Shown: positions 7,483-15,453 of the stretch, piece by piece
How positions within the stretch are numbered: position 1 is the first letter of the stretch
Layout: the number at the start of each line of letters is the position of its first letter
Assembly (NCBI GenBank): GCA_000995415.1
Contig: LCEX01000006.1
Coordinates: 1 to 43,748 of the forward strand
Reading direction: 5' to 3'
From: Candidatus Gottesmanbacteria bacterium GW2011_GWC1_43_10
Lineage (GTDB): Bacteria; Patescibacteriota; Microgenomatia; UBA10105
DNA length: 43,748 nt
Notes under the pieces: model-generated
Told to the model about the DNA's origin: nothing
Database searches by the model: none
Seen by the model: the letters and a program-made list of their open reading frames with translations, nothing else
Program-made: the position numbers and the translations under genes

Positions 7483-8400
7483 TTAATCAATGCATTTTTT
7501 GATTGATTTTAAATCTCGAATATGATGTTTTTCCATTATATCCTGCATTTGCTGCGCTATTTTAGGGAATATGCTGTTTCCTACTCCAAAAATAGCTGAT
7601 CCCACACCCACAAGTGTAGCACCAACCATAATCATTTCAATAGCATCTTCACCCGTACTCACTCCACCAATTCCAATGATTGGTATATTCACCGTTTTAG
7701 CGATTTCATATACACAGCGAAGAGCTAGTGGTTTGATCGCTTTTCCCGAAATTCCCCCTATCTTATGTCCTAATTTTGGTTTTCGTTTACTTACGTCGAT
7801 AAGCAATCCAGGTCCACTTGTATTGATAGCAGATATGGCATCAGCACCAGCTTCCTCTGCTGCTCTAGCAAACTCCGTAATATCGACCACATTTGGAGTA
7901 AGTTTCGCAATCACTGGAATGTCTCCTGCAGCCCGTTTGACTTCCTGAATAGCCAATGTAGTCATAAGTAAATCAGTGCCAAATGGTTTTCCAGCTTCAT
8001 CGTCTACGTTTGGACAAGATAAATTTATTTCGATGAAATCTGGTCTTGTTTTTGCCACCCCTAAAGCAAGCGGATAAAATTCTGATATTTGAAAAGCAAC
8101 AATTGATATGATGAGAGGAACTCTAATTTGCTTTTTGATATGTAAAATGTCTTTAGCAGCCTGTTCTAATCCCGGATTTTGGAGTCCAACAGAATTGATA
8201 TATCCACTCGAATAGGGAACTACTACAGGAACGGGATGACTCTTTCGCTCACGAAGGCTAACAGATTTCCAAGTAATCGCACCGATCCCTTTTTCTTTCG
8301 CTAAAACAGCGTTGGCTTGAGGACTAGTTACAATTCCTGAGACAGAAATTAGCGGAGAAGGGAATGTAACGTTACAAAATTTAGTTTGCAAAGTTTTCAT
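7483..8400 (-). CDS. pyrD: Dihydroorotate dehydrogenase, class 1 (1B-like)
   Basis: Oxidises dihydroorotate to orotate with FMN. In 305 residues: NSVGLQNPGLE, the catalytic Cys segment EINLSCPNV, VIAKLTPNV, INTSGPGLLIDV, GGISGKAIKPLALR and the FMN phosphate site IIGIGGVSTGEDA. These fit class 1B, which usually partners PyrK. No pyrK is present here. The gene follows a consensus promoter, a leader peptide and a terminator. The ATG has no close Shine-Dalgarno; a 14-codon frame upstream ends with TGA overlapping the ATG. Confidence 0.92.
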   Translation of the reverse strand: MKTLQTKFCNVTFPSPLISVSGIVTSPQANAVLAKEKGIGAITWKSVSLRERKSHPVPVVVPYSSGYINSVGLQNPGLEQAAKDILHIKKQIRVPLIISIVAFQISEFYPLALGVAKTRPDFIEINLSCPNVDDEAGKPFGTDLLMTTLAIQEVKRAAGDIPVIAKLTPNVVDITEFARAAEEAGADAISAINTSGPGLLIDVSKRKPKLGHKIGGISGKAIKPLALRCVYEIAKTVNIPIIGIGGVSTGEDAIEMIMVGATLVGVGSAIFGVGNSIFPKIAQQMQDIMEKHHIRDLKSIKKCID

Positions 8401-8442
8401 GATAATTTACTCAAATTTAATATCCTCTGTTTTAAAAACATA

Positions 8443-8464
8443 TAAAAAAACCGCTGACGCGGTT
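8443..8464 (-). terminator. Intrinsic terminator (attenuator) before pyrD
   Basis: On the minus strand the stem AACCGC/GCGGTT with loop GTCA (8449-8464) is followed by seven Us (8444-8450). The stop codon of the leader peptide overlaps the first bases of the stem. It lies 42 nt before pyrD and downstream of a strong promoter, so it would act as an attenuator rather than simply ending pyrC. Confidence 0.7.
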
Positions 8465-8519
8465 AGGTAAGAATAATACTCTTTAAGAAAAGATGAATTT
8501 GATTGCTATTTCTTTTCAT
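8463..8519 (-). CDS. Putative pyrD leader peptide, 18 aa (pyrL-like)
   Basis: ATG 8519 has GGAAG 7 nt upstream. The peptide is MKRNSNQIHLFLKSIILT and its TAA forms part of the terminator stem. The last 30 nt of its RNA are U-rich. A ribosome following a paused polymerase to this stop codon would block the terminator, as in enterobacterial pyrBI. Function is inferred from architecture. Confidence 0.5.
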   Translation of the reverse strand: MKRNSNQIHLFLKSIILT

Positions 8520-8540
8520 CTCTATGCTTCCAATAAATTT

Positions 8541-8570
8541 ATTATATGCAGTATTTTTTTCCATAGTCAA
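8541..8570 (-). promoter_or_regulatory. pyrD-hxlB promoter
   Basis: TTGACT (8565-8570), 18 nt, TATAAT (8541-8546) on the minus strand. It overlaps the 3' end of pyrC. Initiation near 8534 would leave a very short untranslated region before the leader peptide. Confidence 0.72.
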
Positions 8571-9685
8571 GAAACATTTAATTTAGTTTTTCTTCTTTTA
8601 ATTATTGTCTCACTAATATTATTGTTTTCTGTCGTATAAGATATTGTTGAAAAAGTAACTTTCTCTACTTTACCATACAATTCCCAATTCTCAAATGGTG
8701 ACCAACCGCATTTGGTTTTTAAATTTTCTTTTTTCAAAATATAAGGTTTTTCCGGCTCAAATTCGATGTAGGTATCTTTTTGATCCGGAATATGAAAAAT
8801 ATTCTTTGGTCGATCATAGAGAAATTGTTTTACTTGTTCAAGGGCTATTTTTTTATTATGAACTGACTTAAGAAGTAATCCTAGTGTGGTTTCTAACTCA
8901 GGAACTCCAAACATTGGTTTTTCCCCAGATTTTTCTTGAAGTGTATGAGGTGCGTGATCAGATTCAACGAGATCAATCGTTCCATCCAATAAGCCTTTCC
9001 ATAAAGCATCTTGATCTTGTTGATTTCCCAAAAGCGGTTTCATAGTCATAAACGAACCCCTCCTTTCCTCCCCTTTAACAAAGGGGAGGTTAGGTGGGGT
9101 TTTTGTATCTTCAACTGTTAAAAATAAATGATGTGGAGTGACTCCCGCAGAAATAGATAATCCTTTTTCTTTTGCCTTTTGTACCATTTCAACTTCTGAT
9201 GCAAGTGCAATATGACAAACATGTAATCGTCTCTTGTATTTTTCCGCTAAAAAAATGGTGTGCTCAAGTTGCATTTGCTCTGCATGAACTAAAATAGGTT
9301 TTTCAAAATTCCAAGCTGAAAAAATGTTATCCAGTTTTTCTTTATCCTCAATGAGCAAAGTACCGGTCGTATGGTTACAATAAATTTTCAATCCAAAAAC
9401 ATGAGGGTTTTTTGCTGCTTCAGCAAACGTGTCAGTATTATTTCCATCAGTTCCGAAATGAAATCCGATATCGCACTTGGCTTTTTGTTTGGATAATAAA
9501 ATTTTTTCTTCCAGCCGATCAAGAGTTATTGTAGGCGTAGGATTATTGGGCATATCAAGAATATAGGTAAATCCTCCAGCAAGTGCAGCTATCGATCCGG
9601 TTGCGAAATCCTCTTTATGAGTTGCTCCGGGATCACGAAGATGCACGTGAACGTCGATCAGTCCGGGAAAATGAATTAAGGACAT
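8567..9685 (-). CDS. pyrC: Dihydroorotase PyrC
   Basis: Cyclises carbamoyl aspartate to dihydroorotate. In 372 residues it has DVHVHLRDPG near residue 10, DMPNNPTP, GLKIY (candidate carboxylated Lys), VHAEQ, HVCHIA and ESDHAPH, the metal-binding set of the amidohydrolase fold. Residues about 195-210 (KTPPNLPFVKGEERRG) are the translation of a palindromic repeat that also occurs between other genes here, so this is a repeat-derived insertion. Last gene of carA-carB-pyrB-pyrC. Confidence 0.92.
   Translation of the reverse strand: MSLIHFPGLIDVHVHLRDPGATHKEDFATGSIAALAGGFTYILDMPNNPTPTITLDRLEEKILLSKQKAKCDIGFHFGTDGNNTDTFAEAAKNPHVFGLKIYCNHTTGTLLIEDKEKLDNIFSAWNFEKPILVHAEQMQLEHTIFLAEKYKRRLHVCHIALASEVEMVQKAKEKGLSISAGVTPHHLFLTVEDTKTPPNLPFVKGEERRGSFMTMKPLLGNQQDQDALWKGLLDGTIDLVESDHAPHTLQEKSGEKPMFGVPELETTLGLLLKSVHNKKIALEQVKQFLYDRPKNIFHIPDQKDTYIEFEPEKPYILKKENLKTKCGWSPFENWELYGKVEKVTFSTISYTTENNNISETIIKRRKTKLNVS
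9055..9101. repeat. Palindromic repeat inside pyrC
   Basis: AACCCCTCC...CTCCCC-TTTAACAAA-GGGGAG...GGTGGGGTT forms nested inverted arms. The same family lies at 10731-10780 and 29281-29350. Here it is read through in frame. Confidence 0.8.
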
Positions 9686-9699
9686 AATTATTACAAATT

Positions 9700-9757
9700 G
9701 TCATTCCCGTGAAAACGGGAATCTATTTAAATGGATCCCCGCCTTCGCGGGGATGAC
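9700..9757. repeat. Palindromic repeat pair between pyrB and pyrC
   Basis: GTCATTCCCG...CGGGAAT, a short spacer, then GGATCCCCGC...GCGGGGATGAC. This is the same double-hairpin family as in murT (36244-36297), carB (12371-12453) and the carA-carB gap (14140-14226). Confidence 0.8.
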
Positions 9758-9779
9758 GCCTTTTGTTATTAATGTCTAA

Positions 9780-10715
9780 TTACTTTTTTAAAATCAATGA
9801 TAGCAGGGCCATCCGAATATACATCCCGTTGGCCATTTGTTCGCGCACGTATAGGGCGCGCGGATCAAGATCAACATCAATCGTAATTTCTCCAACTCGC
9901 GGAAATGGGTGCATCAAAATTGCCGATTTTTTGAGTTTTTTCATCACCTCTGGCGTAATCACATAGTAGTGTTTTAGTTTTTCATAAATATTTAAATCAG
10001 TGAAACGTTCTTTTTGCACCCGGGTCACATACAACACATCTGTGGTAGGAAGTAATTCAACCAATTTTTGATATTCATGCACTTCTACTTTGCGCTCTTT
10101 GAGGAGGTCCATAAGTTCATTTGGGAGTCGCAAAATGTCTGGTGAAACAAAGTTTAATCTGATGGGCGCATACAAAGATAATAATTTACATAAGGAATGG
10201 ATGGTCCGGCCATTTAGTAAGTCTCCAGCTAACGTCACAGTCAGGTTCTTCAGCTTTTTAAAATGCGATGTGATCGTAAATAAATCCAATAGAGCCTGTG
10301 TCGGATGCTCACCCACGCCATCTCCAGCATTGATCACCGGTTTTTCCGTAAAATCTGCTGCCATTCTAGCCGAACCTACCTCCGGATGCCGAATAACAAT
10401 AACATCTGAATAACTGGCAAAAGTCCGGACTGTATCTGGTAAAGATTCGCCTTTGGAAACTGATGAATAAGTGACTCCCTGAAGCGGAATAAATCCGCCG
10501 CCCAACCGCTGCATTGAAGCTACAAATGAACCAAACGTACGACTCGATGGCTCATAAAACAACGCAGTCATAACTTTGCCTCTTAATATTTGACTGCCGC
10601 CTTTTGTTTTGACCATTTGTTTCATTTTTTGGGCGGTGGTTAAAATCAGTTCAAGCGTTTTTTTGTCAAACTGCCCAGCGCTAAGTATGTCTTTACCATA
10701 AAGTGTATTTTTCAT
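9780..10715 (-). CDS. pyrB: Aspartate carbamoyltransferase catalytic subunit
   Basis: Condenses carbamoyl phosphate with aspartate. In 311 residues: FYEPSSRTFGSF (carbamoyl-phosphate loop, SSRT in place of STRT), GDGVGEHPTQALLDL, VLYVTRVQKERF and MHPFPRVGEI. No regulatory pyrI gene is present, so allosteric control by nucleotides through PyrI is not expected. Attenuation upstream of carA may supply control instead (inference). Confidence 0.94.
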   Translation of the reverse strand: MKNTLYGKDILSAGQFDKKTLELILTTAQKMKQMVKTKGGSQILRGKVMTALFYEPSSRTFGSFVASMQRLGGGFIPLQGVTYSSVSKGESLPDTVRTFASYSDVIVIRHPEVGSARMAADFTEKPVINAGDGVGEHPTQALLDLFTITSHFKKLKNLTVTLAGDLLNGRTIHSLCKLLSLYAPIRLNFVSPDILRLPNELMDLLKERKVEVHEYQKLVELLPTTDVLYVTRVQKERFTDLNIYEKLKHYYVITPEVMKKLKKSAILMHPFPRVGEITIDVDLDPRALYVREQMANGMYIRMALLSLILKK

Positions 10716-10730
10716 TTTGGATTCCCTCCC

Positions 10731-10780
10731 TTAACCCCTCCTCACCTCCCCTTTATAAAAGGGGAGGAAGGGTGGGGTTT
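10731..10780. repeat. Palindromic repeat between carB and pyrB
   Basis: AACCCCTCCTCACCTCCCC-TTTATAAAA-GGGGAGG...GGTGGGGTTT: nested inverted arms of the family also found inside pyrC and upstream of gatB. Confidence 0.8.
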
Positions 10781-10791
10781 AATTTTTGTAA

Positions 10792-13700
10792 TTAATTTAT
10801 CCATTCACTCCACGACTTTATTGATAAGTCTTCTAATTTGTATTTGCTGATAGCCCGTATGAAAAACCGCGCACTTTCAATATTTGTGAAAAGTGCCACT
10901 CCTAAATCAATTGCCAGGCGACGCATTTGGTATCCGTCAGAATACGATTTTGTCACAATATTTTTCTGTGTATCGCTTGTCGTTTCCGGAACCACAATCG
11001 CAAAATCAATCAGTTTCTTAATCAGTAAATCAATCGCAGTCGGACGAATGCCTTCATATATTTTTCCGACCCGGATAGTTTCAATCCCATTTTCTTTCAA
11101 AAAGAGGGCTGTGCCGCTGGTTGCATAAAGTTTATATTTTATAAATACAAGTTCACGGACACTTTCCAAAAAGGCTAACTTTGACCTCATACCTCCCAGA
11201 CTTAAAAAAACCGACTTTTGTGTAGGATACTTTTTACCAGTGGATAACTCTCCCAATAAAAAAGCTTCGTAGGCATCGCGACCAAATCCCACGACCTCAC
11301 CTGTCGAACTCATTTCCACTCGAAGTACCGGATCAGCTCCCCGAAGTTTGCGAAACGAAAACTGCGCCACTTTCACGGCTTGGGGTGTTTTTGGTGAGGG
11401 TTTAATCGGAGTAACTTGTTTGCCAATCGCAATTTCGGTGGCAAGACTGATAAAGTTGTGTCTCGTTATTTTACTCACAAAAGGGAAACTGCGGGATGCG
11501 CGTAAATTACATTCGATCACAAAAAGTTCTTCTTTGTAAATCAAAAATTGGACGTTTACCGGCCCGTTTACTTTTAGTTCTTTGATAATCTTAGCTGCCG
11601 TATCTGAAACAGCTTGAGTCAAATGGGCGTTGATTTTGACAGCCGGCAACATGAGTGTCGCATCTCCCGAGTGCACTCCTCCATGTTCGACATGTTCACT
11701 AATGGCAAATATCATAACCTGCCCGTTTTGGGCAACTGCGTCAAAATCTACTTCTACCGCAGCTGCCAAAAATTTTGACATGACCAGCGGATATTCTTTT
11801 AAGTCCAAACGACAAACGTTTAAGTAATCTTTGAATTCTTGTTCCGAATAAATCAGATTCATCGCCTTTCCCGAAAGCACAAATGAGGGTCGGACCAGAA
11901 TCGGATATCCAATCATAGCCGCTGCCCGGAGCGCCTGAGAAACAGTTCCAACTTTGGCCCAAGCCGGTTGCTTGATACTCAACTTATCAAGAATTTCACT
12001 AAAAGATTTGCGGTGTTCTGCTAAATGAATTTGCTCTGGTTGGGTTCCTAGTATGGGAATTCGCCGCTGCTTTAGTTTGGGAGCTAAGTTATTGGGAATT
12101 TGGCCGCCGACGGAAACGATAAATGGGGCTTGTTCAAGGTCATAAATATCCAACATCCGCTCGAGTGTCAATTCCTCAAAATACAAATAGTCTGAATAAT
12201 CATAGTCCGTGGACACGGTTTCCGGATTGCAGTTGATCATGATCGTGGTAATTCCTCGTTGGCGTAGTGTCGTGACTGTGTTGACCGCACACCAATCAAA
12301 TTCCACAGAAGTACCGATCGCATATGGACCACTACCTATGACAGCGACTTTATTGTTTTTATTATTCTTTGTCATTCTGGCTTGTCCAGAATCCGCCTTT
12401 CCTGATTTGTTTAGAGAATTATTTAAATAGATTCCCGCTTTCGCGGGAATGACAAGGGAATTGGCGGGAATGATATGAAAACCGGAAGGAATGGTACTAT
12501 TTGGCAGGTGATCACTTTCACTTGCGTTATATGTCATATATAGATAGTTGGTAGCCGCCGGAAACTCTCCGGCCATAGTATCAATGCGTTTAACTTTGGG
12601 AGTAATTCCCCATTTTAGTCGTTTGTTTCTGATTGTTGCTTCTTTAAGTTTGTAAATATCTGCAATTTGGCTATCGGAAAAACCCATTTCTTTAGCTGTT
12701 TTTAAAAGCTCGTAAGTTATTGGTTTGCGGTTCAATTGATCAAACAATTGCACTATTTGTTTAAGTTGTTCAATAAACCAAGCATCAATTCCGGTGAGTT
12801 TTGCAATAGTTTTAACCGGAACTTTTTTATAGAGTGCGCTACAAATGGTAAATAAGCGAAGCGGTGTGGGTTGCCTTAGTTTTTCGAGTAATTCTTTTTG
12901 GGAATTATGATTGTGGCTAACGTCAATAACACCCTTGTATCCATCATTTAACATGCGCGTTGCTTTTTGGATCGCTTCGGGAAAAGTACGAGCAATACTC
13001 ATGACTTCGCCGACACTTTTCATTTCACTACCAATACTTTCCTCAACTGCTACCAGTTTATCTAAATCCCAGCGCGGGAGTTTAACGACAATATAATCCA
13101 ATGCCGGCTCAAAAAAGGCACTGGTTTTACCTGTAACTAAATTCTTAAGCTCCGGAAGTGTTTTGCCTAACGCTAGTTTTGCAGCTACATAAGCCAAAGG
13201 ATAACCCGTAGCTTTGGAAGCCAGAGCAGAAGACCGAGAAAGCCTGGCATTGACTTCAATAATCCGGTAATCAAATTTTTTGGGGTTTAAGGCAAATTGG
13301 ATGTTGCATTCGCCGACGATTTTAAATTCGCGGATAGTATCAATTGCTACTTGGCGAAGTGCGAAATATTCTTCATTATTGAGAGTTTGCGAAGGCGCTA
13401 CCACAATTGATTCTCCCGTATGGATCCCTACCGGATCAAAATTTTCCATGTTGCAAACAGTGATACAGTTGTCGTTTTTGTCCCGAACCACCTCATATTC
13501 CACTTCTTTCCAACCGGTCAGACATTCTTCAACTATGGCTTGGGGACTCGCGGCCAGAGCATTGGTTAATATTTGTTCCAGTTGTTTGACGTTTTGGGCA
13601 ATACCTGATCCGGTTCCTCCCAAAGCAAAACCGGTTCGTACCATCACTGGAAATCCCAAATTTTTGGCAACCCCAAGTCCTTTTTTTACAGTAGAAACAG

Positions 13701-14130
13701 CTTTGCCACGCGCGGTTTTTAAGCCAATATTCATAAGTCTTTGGGTAAACCGTTTGCGGTCTTCGGTATCAATCACTGCCGAAATCGGTGTTCCCAAAAC
13801 TTGCACCTGGTGTTTTTTGAAAATCCCTCGGTGAAATAATTCCAGACCGCAATTTAAAGCAGTTTGGCCACCAAACGAAAGTAAAATGCCATCCGGTTTT
13901 TCTTTTTTAATAATTTTTTCGACAAAAAAGGGAGTCACCGGCAAAAAATAAATTTTGTCAGCGAGTCCTTCAGAGGTCTGAATCGTTGCAACGTTAGGAT
14001 TAACCAGAATAATTTCTATCTTTTCTTCTTTAAGCGCTTTGATGGCTTGAGTTCCGGAATAATCGAACTCTCCGGCCTCGCCAATTTTGAGAGCCCCAGA
14101 ACCGAGAAGTAGAACTTTATTTGTTTTCAT
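10792..14130 (-). CDS. carB: Carbamoyl-phosphate synthase large subunit
   Basis: Makes carbamoyl phosphate from bicarbonate, ammonia and 2 ATP. The 1112 residues hold two ATP-grasp halves, starting GSGALKIGEAGEFDYSGTQA and VAVIGSGPYAIGTSVEFDWC, with FGGQTALN and VGGQIPNN. The AGEFDYSG start resembles the CAD-type (eukaryote-like) enzyme more than E. coli CarB. Residues about 559-587 between the halves are encoded by an 83-bp palindromic repeat, which explains part of the extra length over about 1070. The C-terminal domain (residues about 970-1112) is MGS-like and would be the regulatory region. Confidence 0.93.
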   Translation of the reverse strand: MKTNKVLLLGSGALKIGEAGEFDYSGTQAIKALKEEKIEIILVNPNVATIQTSEGLADKIYFLPVTPFFVEKIIKKEKPDGILLSFGGQTALNCGLELFHRGIFKKHQVQVLGTPISAVIDTEDRKRFTQRLMNIGLKTARGKAVSTVKKGLGVAKNLGFPVMVRTGFALGGTGSGIAQNVKQLEQILTNALAASPQAIVEECLTGWKEVEYEVVRDKNDNCITVCNMENFDPVGIHTGESIVVAPSQTLNNEEYFALRQVAIDTIREFKIVGECNIQFALNPKKFDYRIIEVNARLSRSSALASKATGYPLAYVAAKLALGKTLPELKNLVTGKTSAFFEPALDYIVVKLPRWDLDKLVAVEESIGSEMKSVGEVMSIARTFPEAIQKATRMLNDGYKGVIDVSHNHNSQKELLEKLRQPTPLRLFTICSALYKKVPVKTIAKLTGIDAWFIEQLKQIVQLFDQLNRKPITYELLKTAKEMGFSDSQIADIYKLKEATIRNKRLKWGITPKVKRIDTMAGEFPAATNYLYMTYNASESDHLPNSTIPSGFHIIPANSLVIPAKAGIYLNNSLNKSGKADSGQARMTKNNKNNKVAVIGSGPYAIGTSVEFDWCAVNTVTTLRQRGITTIMINCNPETVSTDYDYSDYLYFEELTLERMLDIYDLEQAPFIVSVGGQIPNNLAPKLKQRRIPILGTQPEQIHLAEHRKSFSEILDKLSIKQPAWAKVGTVSQALRAAAMIGYPILVRPSFVLSGKAMNLIYSEQEFKDYLNVCRLDLKEYPLVMSKFLAAAVEVDFDAVAQNGQVMIFAISEHVEHGGVHSGDATLMLPAVKINAHLTQAVSDTAAKIIKELKVNGPVNVQFLIYKEELFVIECNLRASRSFPFVSKITRHNFISLATEIAIGKQVTPIKPSPKTPQAVKVAQFSFRKLRGADPVLRVEMSSTGEVVGFGRDAYEAFLLGELSTGKKYPTQKSVFLSLGGMRSKLAFLESVRELVFIKYKLYATSGTALFLKENGIETIRVGKIYEGIRPTAIDLLIKKLIDFAIVVPETTSDTQKNIVTKSYSDGYQMRRLAIDLGVALFTNIESARFFIRAISKYKLEDLSIKSWSEWIN
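12371..12453. repeat. Palindromic repeat inserted in frame in carB
   Basis: Outer arms GTCATTCTGG...CCAGAATC and ATTCCCGC-TTTC-GCGGGAATGAC flank a T/A-rich middle. It is read in frame as VIPAKAGIYLNN... in the linker between the two synthetase halves. Confidence 0.82.
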
Positions 14131-14139
14131 AATATTATT

Positions 14140-14226
14140 GTCATCCCCGGCTTGCCTGCCCGCCTTTGGAGGGACCGGGGATCTGTTCTTAGGTCTAGGA
14201 CAGATTCCCGCCTACGCGGGAATGAC
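14140..14226. repeat. Palindromic repeat between carA and carB
   Basis: GTCATCCCCGG...CCGGGGATC followed by ATTCCCGC...GCGGGAATGAC, the same double-hairpin family. All three gaps of the carA-carB-pyrB-pyrC operon hold such a repeat. Confidence 0.8.
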
Positions 14227-14241
14227 ATCTTTAAACTTTAG

Positions 14242-15315
14242 CTATAATTCCCCAAACATCCCAAACACCCACTCTGTATCAAATGGTCCGGGACAGCCTT
14301 CGGGATGAAACTGCATACTCATAATCGGCTTTTTTTTATGTTTAATCCCCTCATTGGTACCATCATTCAAGTTCACAAACCACTCGCTAAAATCTTGTGG
14401 TAAGGTTTTTTTATTGACTGCATAGCCGTGGTTTTGGCTCGTGATATAAGCTTTATTTGTGGAAATGTCTAAACACGGTTGATTGAGTCCACGGTGTCCG
14501 TAAGGCAATTTATAAGTATCAGCTCCGATGGCCAAGGCCAAAAGTTGGTGTCCTAAACAAATACCCACAAAAGGCAAATCAGTTTTTAAAATATTTTGAA
14601 TGATTGCCACAGTCTCCGTCCAGTCTTTGGGATCTCCCGGCCCGTTGGAACAAACCACGCCGTCAACTCGTTCGCTTAACTTTAAAGGGTCAAAATCGTA
14701 TGGTACTCGAATCACTTTGTACTGTTGCCTAAGTAGAGCGCGAATAATGCCGTGTTTTACGCCACAATCCAAAAGCGCAATTGTCCGAGCAGGTTTTCCT
14801 TTTGGCAAATAAGAAATAATTTGATTGTGACTTACCTTTTTGATTGTTCCAGGGGTATCAACGGTTTTCCAGGAAATTTTCTGACCGGAATTTGTAAGTT
14901 TCCCTTTCATTACTCCTTTCTCGCGTAAATTTAACGTCAACGCCCGGGTATCAACCCCAGTTACGCCGGGTATTTTTTGCTGTTTCAACCAGTTGTCAAA
15001 AGTGGCAAAAGATGCGTGGTGGGAGGGGTATTCAATTTGTGTACCAACTACAACTCCTTGGACCCAAATCCGCTCCGACTCAAAATTCTTCAGCAAGTGT
15101 TTGTCCTGATAAACAACTTTGGGCACGCCGTAATTTCCGAGCAAAGGATAGGTAAATGTGAGAATTTGTCCGGCAAATGACGGATCGGTGAGACTTTCGG
15201 GGTATCCGGTCATACCGGTTGAAAATACCACCTCGCCCAGTGTCTCATTATTTGCTCCAAATGCCTCGCCTTCTAAAACCGTCCCGTCCTCCAAATGTAA
15301 GTATTTCTTAGTCAT
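14242..15315 (-). CDS. carA: Carbamoyl-phosphate synthase small subunit
   Basis: Glutaminase subunit that feeds ammonia to CarB. The N-terminal domain is YLHLEDGTVLEGEAFGAN...GEVVFSTGMTGYPESLTDPS. The class I amidotransferase triad is Cys in VGICLGHQLL and His/Glu in MQFHPEGCPG. I prefer ATG 15315 (MTKKYLHLEDG). ATG 15324 is 9 nt further up and abuts a terminator U-tract with no room for a ribosome site. As with CarB, the sequence looks CAD-like (GYPESLTDPSFAGQ). First gene of the UMP operon, behind a leader with terminator. Confidence 0.92.
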   Translation of the reverse strand: MTKKYLHLEDGTVLEGEAFGANNETLGEVVFSTGMTGYPESLTDPSFAGQILTFTYPLLGNYGVPKVVYQDKHLLKNFESERIWVQGVVVGTQIEYPSHHASFATFDNWLKQQKIPGVTGVDTRALTLNLREKGVMKGKLTNSGQKISWKTVDTPGTIKKVSHNQIISYLPKGKPARTIALLDCGVKHGIIRALLRQQYKVIRVPYDFDPLKLSERVDGVVCSNGPGDPKDWTETVAIIQNILKTDLPFVGICLGHQLLALAIGADTYKLPYGHRGLNQPCLDISTNKAYITSQNHGYAVNKKTLPQDFSEWFVNLNDGTNEGIKHKKKPIMSMQFHPEGCPGPFDTEWVFGMFGEL

Positions 15316-15409
15316 ACCTGGCATAAAAAAAGAGCCCCTGGCTCTTGGATAATTTATAGCAATAAAGTTTAATTGACTTGATCATTTCGCTTGCACATAT
15401 TTCGGGCAT
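15308..15409 (-). CDS. Possible carA leader reading frame, 33 aa
   Basis: A frame from ATG 15409 (MPEICASEM...) runs through the terminator and stops at 15308, overlapping the carA ATG at 15315. A second in-frame ATG lies at codon 9. No good Shine-Dalgarno precedes either. The run before the hairpin is A/U-rich. Overlap of leader frame, terminator and next start resembles pyrBI, but this is the weakest of the leader candidates. Confidence 0.3.
   Translation of the reverse strand: MPEICASEMIKSIKLYCYKLSKSQGLFFYARYD
15325..15346 (-). terminator. Intrinsic terminator (attenuator) before carA
   Basis: The stem AAGAGCC/GGCTCTT with loop AGG (15330-15346) is followed by seven Us (15325-15331) on the minus strand and ends 9 nt before the carA ATG. 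It sits downstream of a promoter and well after the CBS gene stop (15454). Confidence 0.75.
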
Positions 15410-15418
15410 TGAGAAGAT

Positions 15419-15448
15419 TATGTATCATATCCATGAGGCTCATGTCAA
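15419..15448 (-). promoter_or_regulatory. carA operon promoter
   Basis: TTGACA (15443-15448), 18 nt, TACATA (15419-15424). The -10 is weak but the -35 is perfect, and the resulting leader of about 95 nt contains the terminator. Confidence 0.5.
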
Positions 15449-15453
15449 GATAA

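Noticed and set aside
13280-13834. 184-codon plus-strand frame opposite carB
   Set aside because: Antisense shadow of the first ATP-grasp half of carB; composition and lack of motifs do not support a gene.
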